Shown piece by piece: positions 42,640 through 51,537 of a stretch of 64,000 nt of DNA (positions are counted from its first letter, which is position 1; each line of letters begins with the position of its first letter). Under the pieces are notes generated by a model, which was not told where the DNA came from, searched no databases, and saw only the letters and a program-made list of their open reading frames with translations. A program made the translations under genes and the position numbers. The DNA comes from Cellulomonas sp. Y8 (lineage in GTDB: Bacteria > Actinomycetota > Actinomycetes > Actinomycetales > Cellulomonadaceae): positions 1,612,001 through 1,676,000 of the forward strand of contig NZ_CP041203.1 in assembly GCF_008033115.1 (NCBI RefSeq), read 5' to 3'.

Positions 42640-43886
42640 CCGAGATCAACGAGCTGGGTACGAGCGCACCGCTCGAGGAGCAGGAGCCGAAGCGACCCCG
42701 GCGACCGCGTTGGCTGATGGCAGCCGTGACCGCGGCCGCGCTGGTCGTCGTCGGCGGCGGTGCGGGCGCGATCGTGTGGAACGTGCGGGAGGACGCCCGG
42801 TACACCGCGGCGCTGGAGCAGTGGCGGGAGGCGATCGACAGGCTCGAGGCCGACCTGGCGGCTGCGGAGGCGGTGGCGGCCGGGCTCGCGGCCGGCGTCG
42901 AGACGCCGGGACCGGAGTCCGGTGCGGAGGGGGTCGTCCAGGCTGCCGACGTCCAATCGGCCGGCGCCGATGATCTGGAGGCGTTCGCGATCCAGGTGGC
43001 TGAGAAGCGTGAGCTTGACCTGGGCATCGACCCGTGGATGTCCCGGGCGCAGAAGATCGACCGGGTCGGGGAGGTCGTCGCCGCCGTGGAGCTCGCTCGC
43101 GGTGACCTGGCTCGGGATGTCGCGGTGGTCCAACTCTCCGTGGCATCGAACCGCGTCGCTCACGTCCTCGCCGAGGTCTTGGAGCCTGCGGCGACCGACC
43201 TGGACGCGGCAGTCGCCGCGGTGCAGGAGTCGCTGGGCGGTGCTCGCGAACACCTGACCGTCTCGGAAGGCGACACCCTGGACGACGCAGCGCGGGCCGC
43301 ACTGACGGAGGCGATCGACGCGGCTGCGGCCGCGGTCGAGGCCGCCGCCGGCGAGGCTGTCGAGCCTGGCCGCGCGCTGCTCGCCGAAGCCGTCGGTGTG
43401 CTGGCGGACCTCGCCGATGCGCTCGACGACGCGGACTTCGCATCCGTCAACGCCCTGATCACGCGAGCAGATCAGACGCTCGAGGAGGCGGCCGCGATCA
43501 CCGCGGCGCTGCCCGAGCATGCGGCCCAGCTGCGCGCGCACGTCGACGCGCTCGCCGGCGCACGCGACGCGGTCACGCAGGCGCAGAACGCCAAGGCGTC
43601 CGCCGTAGCAGCGGCGGCAGCCTCGCCGGCGTCGGGCGGCACCACGAACTCCGGCGGGTCCAAGGCCCGCACGGGAAGCTCGTCGACCGGGAACCGATCC
43701 TCTGGCGCTCCGGCGCCCTCCGGCAAGAGCGGATCGTCTTCCTCCGGTTCGTCGGGCAGCGGGTCCGCCTCCGGGTCTGGAGGCGGGACCTCGTCGGGCG
43801 GAGGCACCTGGGTGGAGGAGGGCTCCGGCACGTGGTGCGGCGAGTTCGACACCTCTGGCGTCGAGGGCTCTGGAGGGTGGTGCTGA
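42636..43886 (+). CDS. membrane-anchored coiled-coil protein with Ser/Gly-rich tail
   Basis: A 416-residue protein: a basic cytoplasmic tail (EPKRPRRPRW), one helix (LMAAVTAAALVVVGGGAGAIV), a long alanine-rich helical region (residues 60-310) with heptad-like spacing, and a serine/glycine tail ending in GTWCGEFDT and GGWC cysteines. The helix-first topology puts the coiled coil outside. It has the same layout as the protein at 48578, so both probably act at the cell surface during mating contact. Directly coupled to the integrase by ATGA overlap, which is odd for a structural protein. No family recognised. Confidence 0.78.
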   Translation: MTEINELGTSAPLEEQEPKRPRRPRWLMAAVTAAALVVVGGGAGAIVWNVREDARYTAALEQWREAIDRLEADLAAAEAVAAGLAAGVETPGPESGAEGVVQAADVQSAGADDLEAFAIQVAEKRELDLGIDPWMSRAQKIDRVGEVVAAVELARGDLARDVAVVQLSVASNRVAHVLAEVLEPAATDLDAAVAAVQESLGGAREHLTVSEGDTLDDAARAALTEAIDAAAAAVEAAAGEAVEPGRALLAEAVGVLADLADALDDADFASVNALITRADQTLEEAAAITAALPEHAAQLRAHVDALAGARDAVTQAQNAKASAVAAAAASPASGGTTNSGGSKARTGSSSTGNRSSGAPAPSGKSGSSSSGSSGSGSASGSGGGTSSGGGTWVEEGSGTWCGEFDTSGVEGSGGWC

Positions 43887-43922
43887 TGGCGGGCTGACCT
43901 GACGTCGCAGCGAGCGAAGGGA

Positions 43923-43970
43923 CCCTCGCCCTGAACAGGGCGAGGGCCGGTGCTACGAACACCGGCCCTC
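43923..43970 (+). promoter_or_regulatory. two overlapping hairpins between surface-protein genes
   Basis: CCCTCGCCCT (43923-43932) pairs with AGGGCGAGGG (43937-43946) around a four-base loop. The 3' arm is partly shared with a second stem, GAGGGCCGGTG (43942-43952) with CACCGGCCCTC (43960-43970). Both stems are perfect, and only one can form at a time. It could be a terminator after the coiled-coil gene or a switch before the next one. Confidence 0.5.
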
Positions 43971-44033
43971 CGCTTGCGCGATCCCTGGAAGAGACGACCA
44001 CCGGCGGGGCGTGAGCCCCGGGGAGGCTTTGAC

Positions 44034-47000
44034 GTGCAAGCAAGGCAAGTTTGGCATGCCCGAAGAGGGCTGAGTATGGGCTTGGCGGTCCTACTCCTGG
44101 TCCCGCTGATGCTGGTCGCGGGGCTCAACCCGGCCCGCGCAGCTGCGCTCGGCCCCGGTGTCACGATCTACCCGTCCGGGTATGGGGCCGTGCACCTGGG
44201 CCCGTACGAAACACCCGCTGGTGTCGACGACTCCGTCGGCTACTGCGTGCAGGCGCGGATCTACCCGCCGAGCGGCAGCGACACGATCGCCTCGACTTCG
44301 GTCTTCTCCGACCCGGTGTTGGCGTACGTCTACTCGCAGCACCGCTACGCCACCGACGATGCGACCGCGGCTGCGGTGGCATACGAGACCCACATGCGCG
44401 GCGAGATCCCCGGTTCGATGGCCGGCGGGAACGTCGGCACCGTCCGCTCCCTCATCGCCGCGGCGACTCCGCAGTTCGTCAAGGACCGTGCGGCGCAGCT
44501 CGTCGCCGAAGCGGAAGGGCTTGCGGGCCCTCTGCAGGCTGCATCCCCTGCGTCAGCCTCCGGCTCGGGCACTCGGACCGGCGTGATCGCGATCCACCCG
44601 CTCGTGGGACGCGGAGGCGTCCCGCTTGTCGGTTACCCGATGACCTTCACACTCAACGGCCCTGCCACTCTCGATGCCACCGGTACCAAGACATGGACGG
44701 GGACAAGCCGGGCCGAGACGTTCTACCTGTCGTGGACTGCTGAACCCGGGGCGAACGGCGCTGTCACGGGCTCCTACCGCTACTCGAACCTGCCTCGACA
44801 GACCCTCACGTATGTGCACCCGTCCGGGCAGCGGCAGGCTCAGCTGACGTACGGCCTGCGGGCGCCGTCTGACCCGGAGGAGCTGATCCTGCCGGGTCCG
44901 ACGTTCCGTGCGGTGGGTGACTTCCGACCGCAGGGGGTGTCGTCGGCGCCGGCGTTCGTGGATGTCGGCGAGGAGCTGGTGGACACGTTCGTCCCGCAGG
45001 CGCACCCGGAAGACGAGTGGGTGCACGTCGATGGGCGCCCGGTGCCGGTGACGTATTCCTACGACGTGTACGACGTGGGCTCAACCCCGATCCCGGAGTC
45101 CAACACCGCCCCGTCGGGCAGGCCGGTGTTCTCCGGGACGGCGGTCGCGACCGGTGGCCCTGGTGTCCCCGATCACGGTGAGCGCTGGGCTCGCGTCGGA
45201 GCCGATCACGTACGTGTACGTGTGGGGGTCGTCGAAGCAGCTCCAGCCCGCGGTGTCGCGGGAGTACGTCAAGGACGTGGTGTGGACCGACGGGACGAAG
45301 TTCGCTGAGACGACCGTGGTGCGGGCGCCGCTGGAGCACTTCTCGCAGATGCGTGAGTACAACGTGGAGCTAGGCGGGCGCGCGTTCGACGAGGTCACGA
45401 TCTCCGGGTTCCCGGACGACTACGGCGAGTTCGACGGGATCGGGCCGTTCGGCCCCGACGGCGAGTTCGCGGACTTCACGGTGTACGGCCCGAAGACCGA
45501 CGGGTACTTCACCGAGCCGGAGGTGCCCGAGGGCACGCCGGTGCTGATGAGCACCACGCTGCCGGCCCGCAACGGCACCTACGAGGTCGGGTACGGCGAG
45601 GACGACCATATCGTCCCGAACCAGGCCGGCTGCTACGTCGCGATCTACTCCTACGCCGGCTCAACGCGCGTCGCTCCGTTCTCGAGCAGAGCGGACGACG
45701 TCCGTGAGCAGTTCTGCGTGCGGGACGACCCCTCGATGTGGCTGGACATGATGTCCACCGCCTCGCAGTCGGCGAGAGCCGGCGTCGGTGAGATCGCCGA
45801 CACGGTGATGATCATGGGTCCGGCGTTCCCGACCGAGGGCGCGACCCTGACCTGGGAGCAGTGCACGTGGGTCCCGGGCGACGAGCCCGGGTGCGAGAAC
45901 CCGGTCGTGACGCACACGGTCGACGTGCCGCGCACCGGCGCGTACATCCACCCGGACCTGGCGACCCCAAGCATCCACGACTTCCCGCCAGGGACGCTCG
46001 CGGTGCACGTGGGCTGGTCCCCGGTGCTGCGGGACCGGGCCGGCATCGAGCTGATGCGCGAGCCGTGGGGCACCGCCTCGCAGACCACCCTGGTCACGGC
46101 GGACCTGCCGGGGATGGCTTCGACGGCGACGTCGAGCGCGACCACGGGTGACGAGGTCCGCGACGAGGTGACGTTCACCGGTGAGAAGCGCGCGGACTGG
46201 ACCCTGCACTGGGAGGCCTGCTGGCTCGATGCGGACCTGACCTGCCCGGAGGAGGCCGAGTTCCCGATGGGCGAGCCGGTGACGGTCGACCCGGAGGTCG
46301 ACGTCTACCGCACCCCGGCCTGGGAGGTGGAGGTCCCGGCGGGCACGCCGCCGGGCGCGCGCCTGTACCTGGGCTGGGTGCCGGTGGTGACCGACGCGCT
46401 CGGCGTGGAGCTGATGCGCGAGGACTGGGGTGTCGGCGCGCAGACCACGGTGGTCGACCATCCGCTGCCGGAGATGGTCAGCAAGGCCACGGAACGTGGC
46501 GTGGTCGGCGCCGGCACCTCGCAGGACCGGGTCGTGATCACCGGTCCGGTACTGGTGGGGTCTCGGCTGGTGTGGAACGCCTGCTACTCCCTGCAAGGAG
46601 ACGCGGGTTGCCGTCCGGACGCCACGGTGATCGAGCCCGGCCCGGTCGCCGGCGCCGAGCCCGGCCAGGAGCCGGACGGGGGCGGCGAGCCCGGGGACGG
46701 TGAACCCGCCGACGAGGTTGGGGAGAGCGACCCGCAGGTCGGGATCGTGCTCCCGGAGCTCGCCGTGGGCCAGACGCTGCAGTTGGACGGACCGGAGCTG
46801 GCGCTGACCGACGGCGACCTGCCGCCGCACGAGGGTCTGCAGCTGTCGTGGATGCCGCAGATCCTCACTCCCGAGGGTGAGGTGCTGATCGCCGAGCCGT
46901 ACGGGACGCCGGAGCAGACCACGAAGGTCGACTTCCCGCCGATCGAGACAGTCACGACGGCGTACGCGGAGAGCTCGGACGGCCCGTGGTACGGCGACTG

Positions 47001-47460
47001 GATCGGTGACCGCGTGAGGGTGACTGGAGAGATCCTGCCCAGCGACCAGGTCACGGTCAGGCTCTACGCCTGGCCGAACGACGGGCCGCCGGTGTGCGAG
47101 GGCGAGCCGCTGGCCGAGGTCGACCTGGACCTGGTGCCCGGGGTGAGCGACTACGACACGGGACTCATCTACGAGACGCCGCGTGACCGCACGGACCTCA
47201 CCTACGGGTTCCAGGAGACGACCGTCTCCCGGGACACCGAAGTGGTGTCCGAGTGCGGGCTCGCCGCCGAGACGGTCAAGCCTCAACCGCGCGCGGCCGA
47301 GGACTGGGCGGCGGCCGCCGACGACGAGGCCTCGGCGCTGGCGAAGACCGGCGCCGTCCGGGTGCTTCTGATGCTCGTCGTGGCGGCGGTGCTCGCGATG
47401 ACCGGCGGGTCGATCACCCGCTGGTCCGAGCAGCGGCGGACGGCGGGCGCGACCGGCTAG
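44034..47460 (+). pseudogene. large LAKTG-anchored surface protein, frameshifted
   Basis: Read through one indel, this is a protein of about 1140 residues. GGGGAGG stands six bases before the GTG at 44034. Signal peptide (MGLAVLLLVPLMLVAGLNPARA), then a region with GYCVQARIYPP and AYVYSQHRYATDDATAAAVAY that resembles thioester-type adhesin domains. Several repeated beta domains follow, with recurring ATGxG-type W-E-A-C/W-E-Q-C and AQTTLV/AQTTVV/EQTTKV segments. It ends with LAKTG, a hydrophobic helix and WSEQRR, a class E (LAxTG) sorting signal. The frame breaks at 45153, where removing one G gives AVATVALVSPITVSAG. Likely an adhesin of the ICE. Confidence 0.75.
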
Positions 47461-47471
47461 CGCCCCCCAGC

Positions 47472-47528
47472 TCCTGCGCCGGCGGCGTCGTGCCGCCTCC
47501 CCTCGGCTTCCGTGCCGCCGGCGCAGGA
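47472..47528 (+). terminator. large hairpin after the surface protein
   Basis: TCCTGCGCCGGCGGC (47472-47486) pairs with GCCGCCGGCGCAGGA (47514-47528), a 15-bp perfect stem, starting 12 bases after the stop. No U-tract. The rest of the gap to 47668 has no supported gene; AAGGA lies before the ATG at 47669. Confidence 0.55.
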
Positions 47529-47668
47529 CAACACGGCCCCGACCGCCCGGGGCCGGGCAGGCATCCCCGTGGGTAGGGGCGGGACCTGCCGTACGTCACC
47601 CGCCGGCGGGTGAGCCCTACACCCCCACCAGCCGGCACCACCCCCGACATACACGGAAGGACCAGGTC

Positions 47669-48121
47669 ATGTACGACGCGATCCGCGAGGGCGGTACGTA
47701 CCAGATGGAGGTCTGGCCGGACCCGGGCGACCACGACACGGTCGACGCCGAGGGGTGGGTCGCGAACCTGCGCGTCGACCGCGCACCGGTCCGCCGCAGG
47801 CACCTGGCCGAGTTCGTCCGCCCGGTGACGGTCCTGATCCTGGGGAACCCGTCGATGGCCGAGTTGCTGGAGAGCACCCGCCTGACCCGCGAGGACCGGG
47901 TGAGCGTCGACTCGCTCGGCGTCGCCAGGGTGGTGCGCCGCTACCCGCCGCTGCCGACCGACCTGCGCTGCGGGGTCGACGCGCTCGCCGAGGACCCGGT
48001 CTGGGCGCGGGTGGAGGCCCTGGCCGTGGCTGCCCGGGTCCGGGTCGGTCGACCGGCACCGGACCCGACCCGCGTGCTCGGCCAGCCCTGGCACCGCGTC
48101 CCGGGGACGCGGTCGGCATGA
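47669..48121 (+). CDS. hypothetical ICE protein (150 aa)
   Basis: Starts MYDAIREGGTYQMEVWPDPG with AAGGA upstream. It is a soluble, acidic protein; VARVVRRYPPLPTDLRCGVDAL suggests a small alpha/beta domain and ends with a proline-rich tail. The stop overlaps the ATG of the next small gene (ATGA). First gene of the downstream block. No family recognised. Confidence 0.65.
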   Translation: MYDAIREGGTYQMEVWPDPGDHDTVDAEGWVANLRVDRAPVRRRHLAEFVRPVTVLILGNPSMAELLESTRLTREDRVSVDSLGVARVVRRYPPLPTDLRCGVDALAEDPVWARVEALAVAARVRVGRPAPDPTRVLGQPWHRVPGTRSA

Positions 48122-48282
48122 AGGACGTCCAGATGGCCGCCGCCCGCTCACGGCTGCGGGAGCGGGCGGAGGAGGCCGCGTGGGTGGGGCTGCTCGTCGT
48201 GCTGGCTCCCGTGGCGCTCGTGGCGACCGCCGTGTGCGCGTGGGTCGAGCTCAAGGCGATCGACGAGCTGGGCATCGAGTGA
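48118..48282 (+). CDS. small membrane protein (54 aa)
   Basis: MKDVQMAAARSRLRERAEEAAW, then a single helix (VGLLVVLAPVALVATAVCAWVEL) and KAIDELGIE. Its ATG lies in the overlap with the previous gene. One-helix proteins of this kind occur in conjugation operons. Function unknown. Confidence 0.6.
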   Translation: MKDVQMAAARSRLRERAEEAAWVGLLVVLAPVALVATAVCAWVELKAIDELGIE

Positions 48283-48577
48283 CCGTGCGCCCTTCGCGGG
48301 GCGCTTCATCTATCGAATCGGTCTGGGGACTGATGGCAACGAACCTGCAGATCACCGCGTCGCCGTCGTGCGCCGGCGTGCGCTGGTGCGTGCGGGTCAT
48401 GGTGCCGCTCTGGAACCGGGAGGGCGCCGGCGGCCCGGGTTGGTTCCCCAGACCGATGGCCCGGCCGTTGGCGTCCTCCCGCCTGACATCGGTCGCCTCG
48501 GGGGGCGGCCGTGAACTCCCGGGCGCGAGGTGCCCATCCCCTAGCTGCACCCCGCGCCCGGGCTCCTGGGGGCCGCG
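48283..48577. ncRNA. structured non-coding stretch, possible RNA or cis-acting site
   Basis: No gene is supported in these 295 bases. GCGCCC-TTCGC-GGGGCGC forms a compact hairpin at about 48286-48304, right after the upstream stop. An 11-bp perfect inverted repeat, CGGTCTGGGGA (48319-48329) and TCCCCAGACCG (48445-48455), encloses about 115 bases and is followed on both sides by GATGGC. It could be an RNA fold or a transfer-related site. Low confidence in any named class. Confidence 0.3.
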
Positions 48578-49813
48578 GTGAGCGCGGCGGCTCCGGCGTC
48601 GGCCTACGAGACGCTTCAGGGCCTGGTCGGCCCGACGGTGCTGCCCGGCCCGCGCCGCGGCCGCCGTCTGGCGCGCGCGGCCGTGGCGGGGTTGCTGGTG
48701 CTGGTGCTCGGCGCCGGCGGCACCGTGGGCTGGCGGTGGTGGCAGCTGCGCGAGGCCCGCACGGTGTACCTCCTGGCGATCGAGGAGCTGTCGGCGGCCC
48801 TGGCGGGCGCGCACCTGGAGGCCGAACGCGCCCGCGAGGTCCTGGACTCCGTCGGTGAGCAGGTCCTCGACGTCGACCTCACGGTCGATCTGGCCGGCCT
48901 GGTCGACCACGTCGCCGCCGGCCGGGCTGAGGTCGTGGCGTCGCAGCGGCTCGGGAGCTGGCCGCGCGAGCGCGTGGTGTCGATCACGGCGGCGCTGCGC
49001 TCCGAGGCGAGCGAGGCGCGCGAGCTCCGCGAGCAACTGCAGCTGGCGCGCGACTTGCTGGCGTCGTCGCACCAGGGCTGGCTGGTGGCCGCAGCCCTCG
49101 ACCGGGTCAGCAAGGCCGGCGAGGACCTGACGTCCGTGGTGGAGCAAGCAACCACGCTGCTCGCCGATACCGAGGACCGGGTTCAGGACCCGGTTGTGCG
49201 GGACGAGCTCGCTGCGGCGATCGAGGACGGGGCTGCGCTGCTCGCCGCCGGGGTCGACCCCGGCGCTGCGCTCGAGGCGCTGGAGTCCGCTGCGGCGGAC
49301 CTGGGTGCAGCTCGTGAGCGGCTGCAGGCGGCCGCGGCTGCGGTGAGCGAGTCGCACCTGGCGTGGCAGGCGGCGCAGGCTCCGCCGGCGAGCACCGGCA
49401 CCGGCTCGGGGTCCGCGGGGGGCTCGTCCGCAGGTCAGGGGAGCGGGCGCTCCGGTGGGTCGACCTCGGGCGGCGGCGGCGCCAGCGGGTCGGCCGGCTC
49501 GACGGCACCGGGCGGGTCGAGCGGGGCCGGGGCAGGGGGCGAGTCGGGTGGGTCGGGCGTGTCGACGCAGCGGGTGCTGAACCCGGGGCGCGCGGTGTCC
49601 GACGGGACTCCGGGGAAGGTCACCGTCACCGCGACGACGTCGTGGGCGGCCGCCTCGGTGACGGCGACGGTCGCCGGCGTGACGCTGCCGATGGTCAGCA
49701 CCGGGACGGGGTCGTACTCGGCGACGTTCACCGGGCTGCCGGCCGGAGACCACAGCTGGTCGGTGACGGCCGACGGCCTGACCGCGCACGGTTCGAAGGC
49801 GACGGTGTTCTGA
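48578..49813 (+). CDS. membrane-anchored coiled-coil protein with C-terminal Ig-like domain
   Basis: A 411-residue protein (GTG start). Cytoplasmic basic segment, one helix (AAVAGLLVLVLGAGGTVGWRWW), an alanine/glutamate-rich helical region to about residue 265, a glycine/serine linker (STGTGSGSAGGSSAGQGSG) and a final 90-residue beta domain (GKVTVTATTSWAAASVTATV, GSYSATFTGLPAGDHSWSVTADG). The same plan as the protein at 42636. The last base of its stop is the first base of the next ATG (TGATG). It begins the secretion-system operon. Possibly a mating-pair or channel-stabilising factor. Confidence 0.78.
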   Translation: MSAAAPASAYETLQGLVGPTVLPGPRRGRRLARAAVAGLLVLVLGAGGTVGWRWWQLREARTVYLLAIEELSAALAGAHLEAERAREVLDSVGEQVLDVDLTVDLAGLVDHVAAGRAEVVASQRLGSWPRERVVSITAALRSEASEARELREQLQLARDLLASSHQGWLVAAALDRVSKAGEDLTSVVEQATTLLADTEDRVQDPVVRDELAAAIEDGAALLAAGVDPGAALEALESAAADLGAARERLQAAAAAVSESHLAWQAAQAPPASTGTGSGSAGGSSAGQGSGRSGGSTSGGGGASGSAGSTAPGGSSGAGAGGESGGSGVSTQRVLNPGRAVSDGTPGKVTVTATTSWAAASVTATVAGVTLPMVSTGTGSYSATFTGLPAGDHSWSVTADGLTAHGSKATVF

Positions 49814-50851
49814 TGCGCGCGCTGATCGCGGCGTTCGGGGCGCTGCTCGCGGGGCTGCTCGTTGTCGGGGGAGTGGTCCTGGACGACGAGCCTCGCCCGG
49901 TCGAGGACTCGGGAGGCTCCGGGGAGCTGAACCTGGAGGCGGTGCCCGAGGAGTTCCGCGCCGCGCTGCTGGACGCCGCTGGACGCTGCCCTGGGGTGTC
50001 GGGGCCGCTGCTGGCCGCGCAGATCGAGGTCGAGTCGGGCTGGAACCCGGCGGCGGTGTCCCCGGCCGGGGCGCAGGGGATCGCGCAGTTCATGCCGGGC
50101 ACCTGGCGGACGTGGGGCCGGGACTACTCCGGCGACGGCGTCGCGGACCCGTTCAACGCGACCGACGCGATCGGGTCGCAGGCGGACTACATGTGCCACC
50201 TGCGGGACCTGAGCGACGCCGGCCTGGCGTCCGGGGCGATGTCCGGAGATGCGGTGCAGCTCACCCTCGCGTCGTACAACGCCGGGCCCGGAGCCGTGGC
50301 CAAGCACCGCGGCATCCCGCCGTTCACCGAGACCCGCCGGTACGTGGACCGGGTCCTGGCTGCGGTCGCGAAGTACACGCTGACCGGCGACGACGGTCAG
50401 TACGAGGGCCAGGGCCCCGGGGTGTCGGCCGACGGGACCTACCGGGTCTCGATGCCGGGGTCCGGGCACCTGGACCCCTCAACGTTGTGCGAGCTGTCGT
50501 GGTCGCCGCGGATCCTGCTGCGCGACGCCGCCCAGGCCCTCGAGCGCCTGAACGTGGCGTACACGGACCGGTTCGGGGCGCCGCTGGGGGTCTCTGACGG
50601 GTACCGGGACTACGCCTCGCAGGTCGCGATCGCCGCCGCCAAGCCGCACCTGGCGGCCAAGCCCGGCACCTCGAACCACGGGTGGGGCCTGGCGGCCGAC
50701 CTGATCGGCGTCAGCCCGGAGGGCTCCGAGCGGTACCGGTTGGCTGCGCGAGCACGGCCCCACCTACGGCTGGCAGCACCCGTCCTGGGCCCGGATCGGC
50801 GGCTCGAAGCCGGAGGCATGGCACTGGGAGTACGTGGGAGTCCGCACATGA
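49813..50851 (+). pseudogene. lytic transglycosylase-carboxypeptidase (VirB1-like), frameshifted
   Basis: After an N-terminal helix comes an SLT domain (LAAQIEVESGWNPAAV with the catalytic Glu, SPAGAQGIAQFMPGTW, ASYNAGPGAVAKH) and then a VanY-type peptidase domain with GTSNHGWGLAADL and, in the other frame, HWEYVG. The frame changes at 50740-50741: one T fewer gives WLREHGPTYGWQHPSWARIGG and a stop at 50851 that overlaps the next gene (ATGA). The fusion would cut both glycan strands and peptide cross-links to make room for the secretion channel. The otherwise perfect gene argues for an assembly error. Confidence 0.82.
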
Positions 50852-51492
50852 AGCACACCAAGACCGCCCTGGCCCTCGCCCTGATCGTGGTGACCACCAC
50901 GACGGGGTGCACCTCGCCGGCACCCGACCCGGCGCCGACCGCGTCAGCGCGCCCGTCACGGACCAGCACGGCTCCGGACCCTCGAGCGACCGCGCCGGCG
51001 CCCGCCACGACGCCCACCGCTGACACCGCGCCCGAAGGGGCGCCGGAGCCGGCAGCGGTGGAGGACCCCTCGGTCGTCGCGGACCGGGTCGCGGGCCTGC
51101 TGTGGGCCGGGGACACCCGAACCGACGCATCCCCGGCCGACACCGCCCGCCGGGCCGCGCCCTGGCTGACGCCGACGGCGCTGGAGCAGGTGACCTCCGC
51201 ACCGGCCATCGACGCCGACTGGCTGGAGCTGGCCGCGCACTCCGGCAGGCGCCTGGCCGCGGTCGACGACGTCGACGAGCTGGTCGGACGCACACCCGAC
51301 ACCACGACCGTCGCGGTCCGCACGCGCGGGGTGCGACTGACCCCGGTCAGCGAGGACGGGTGGACCGGCGAGCAGGCCTACGTCGTCGCGACGTTCCGCC
51401 TGACCCGCACGCAGGTCAGCGCGCCGTGGCTGGTCGACGACGTCGAGGCGATGTGGGCGCTGGACCCGACCGGGGACGAGTACCGCGAGTAG
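50848..51492 (+). CDS. lipoprotein of the secretion operon
   Basis: A 214-residue protein beginning MKHTKTALALALIVVTTTTGCTS, with lipobox TTTGC, then a threonine/proline/alanine linker and a folded part from about residue 75 (DRVAGLLWAGDTRTDASPAD, QVTSAPAIDADWLELA, YVVATFRLTRTQVSAPW). The fold looks like the NTF2-like extracytoplasmic domains of VirB8/TcpC proteins or of small conjugation lipoproteins. Overlaps its upstream neighbour by ATGA. Confidence 0.72.
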   Translation: MKHTKTALALALIVVTTTTGCTSPAPDPAPTASARPSRTSTAPDPRATAPAPATTPTADTAPEGAPEPAAVEDPSVVADRVAGLLWAGDTRTDASPADTARRAAPWLTPTALEQVTSAPAIDADWLELAAHSGRRLAAVDDVDELVGRTPDTTTVAVRTRGVRLTPVSEDGWTGEQAYVVATFRLTRTQVSAPWLVDDVEAMWALDPTGDEYRE

Positions 51493-51537
51493 CGCCGCAC
51501 CGCGGCGGCAGAACACGACGAGCTAGGGGAAGCGCAG

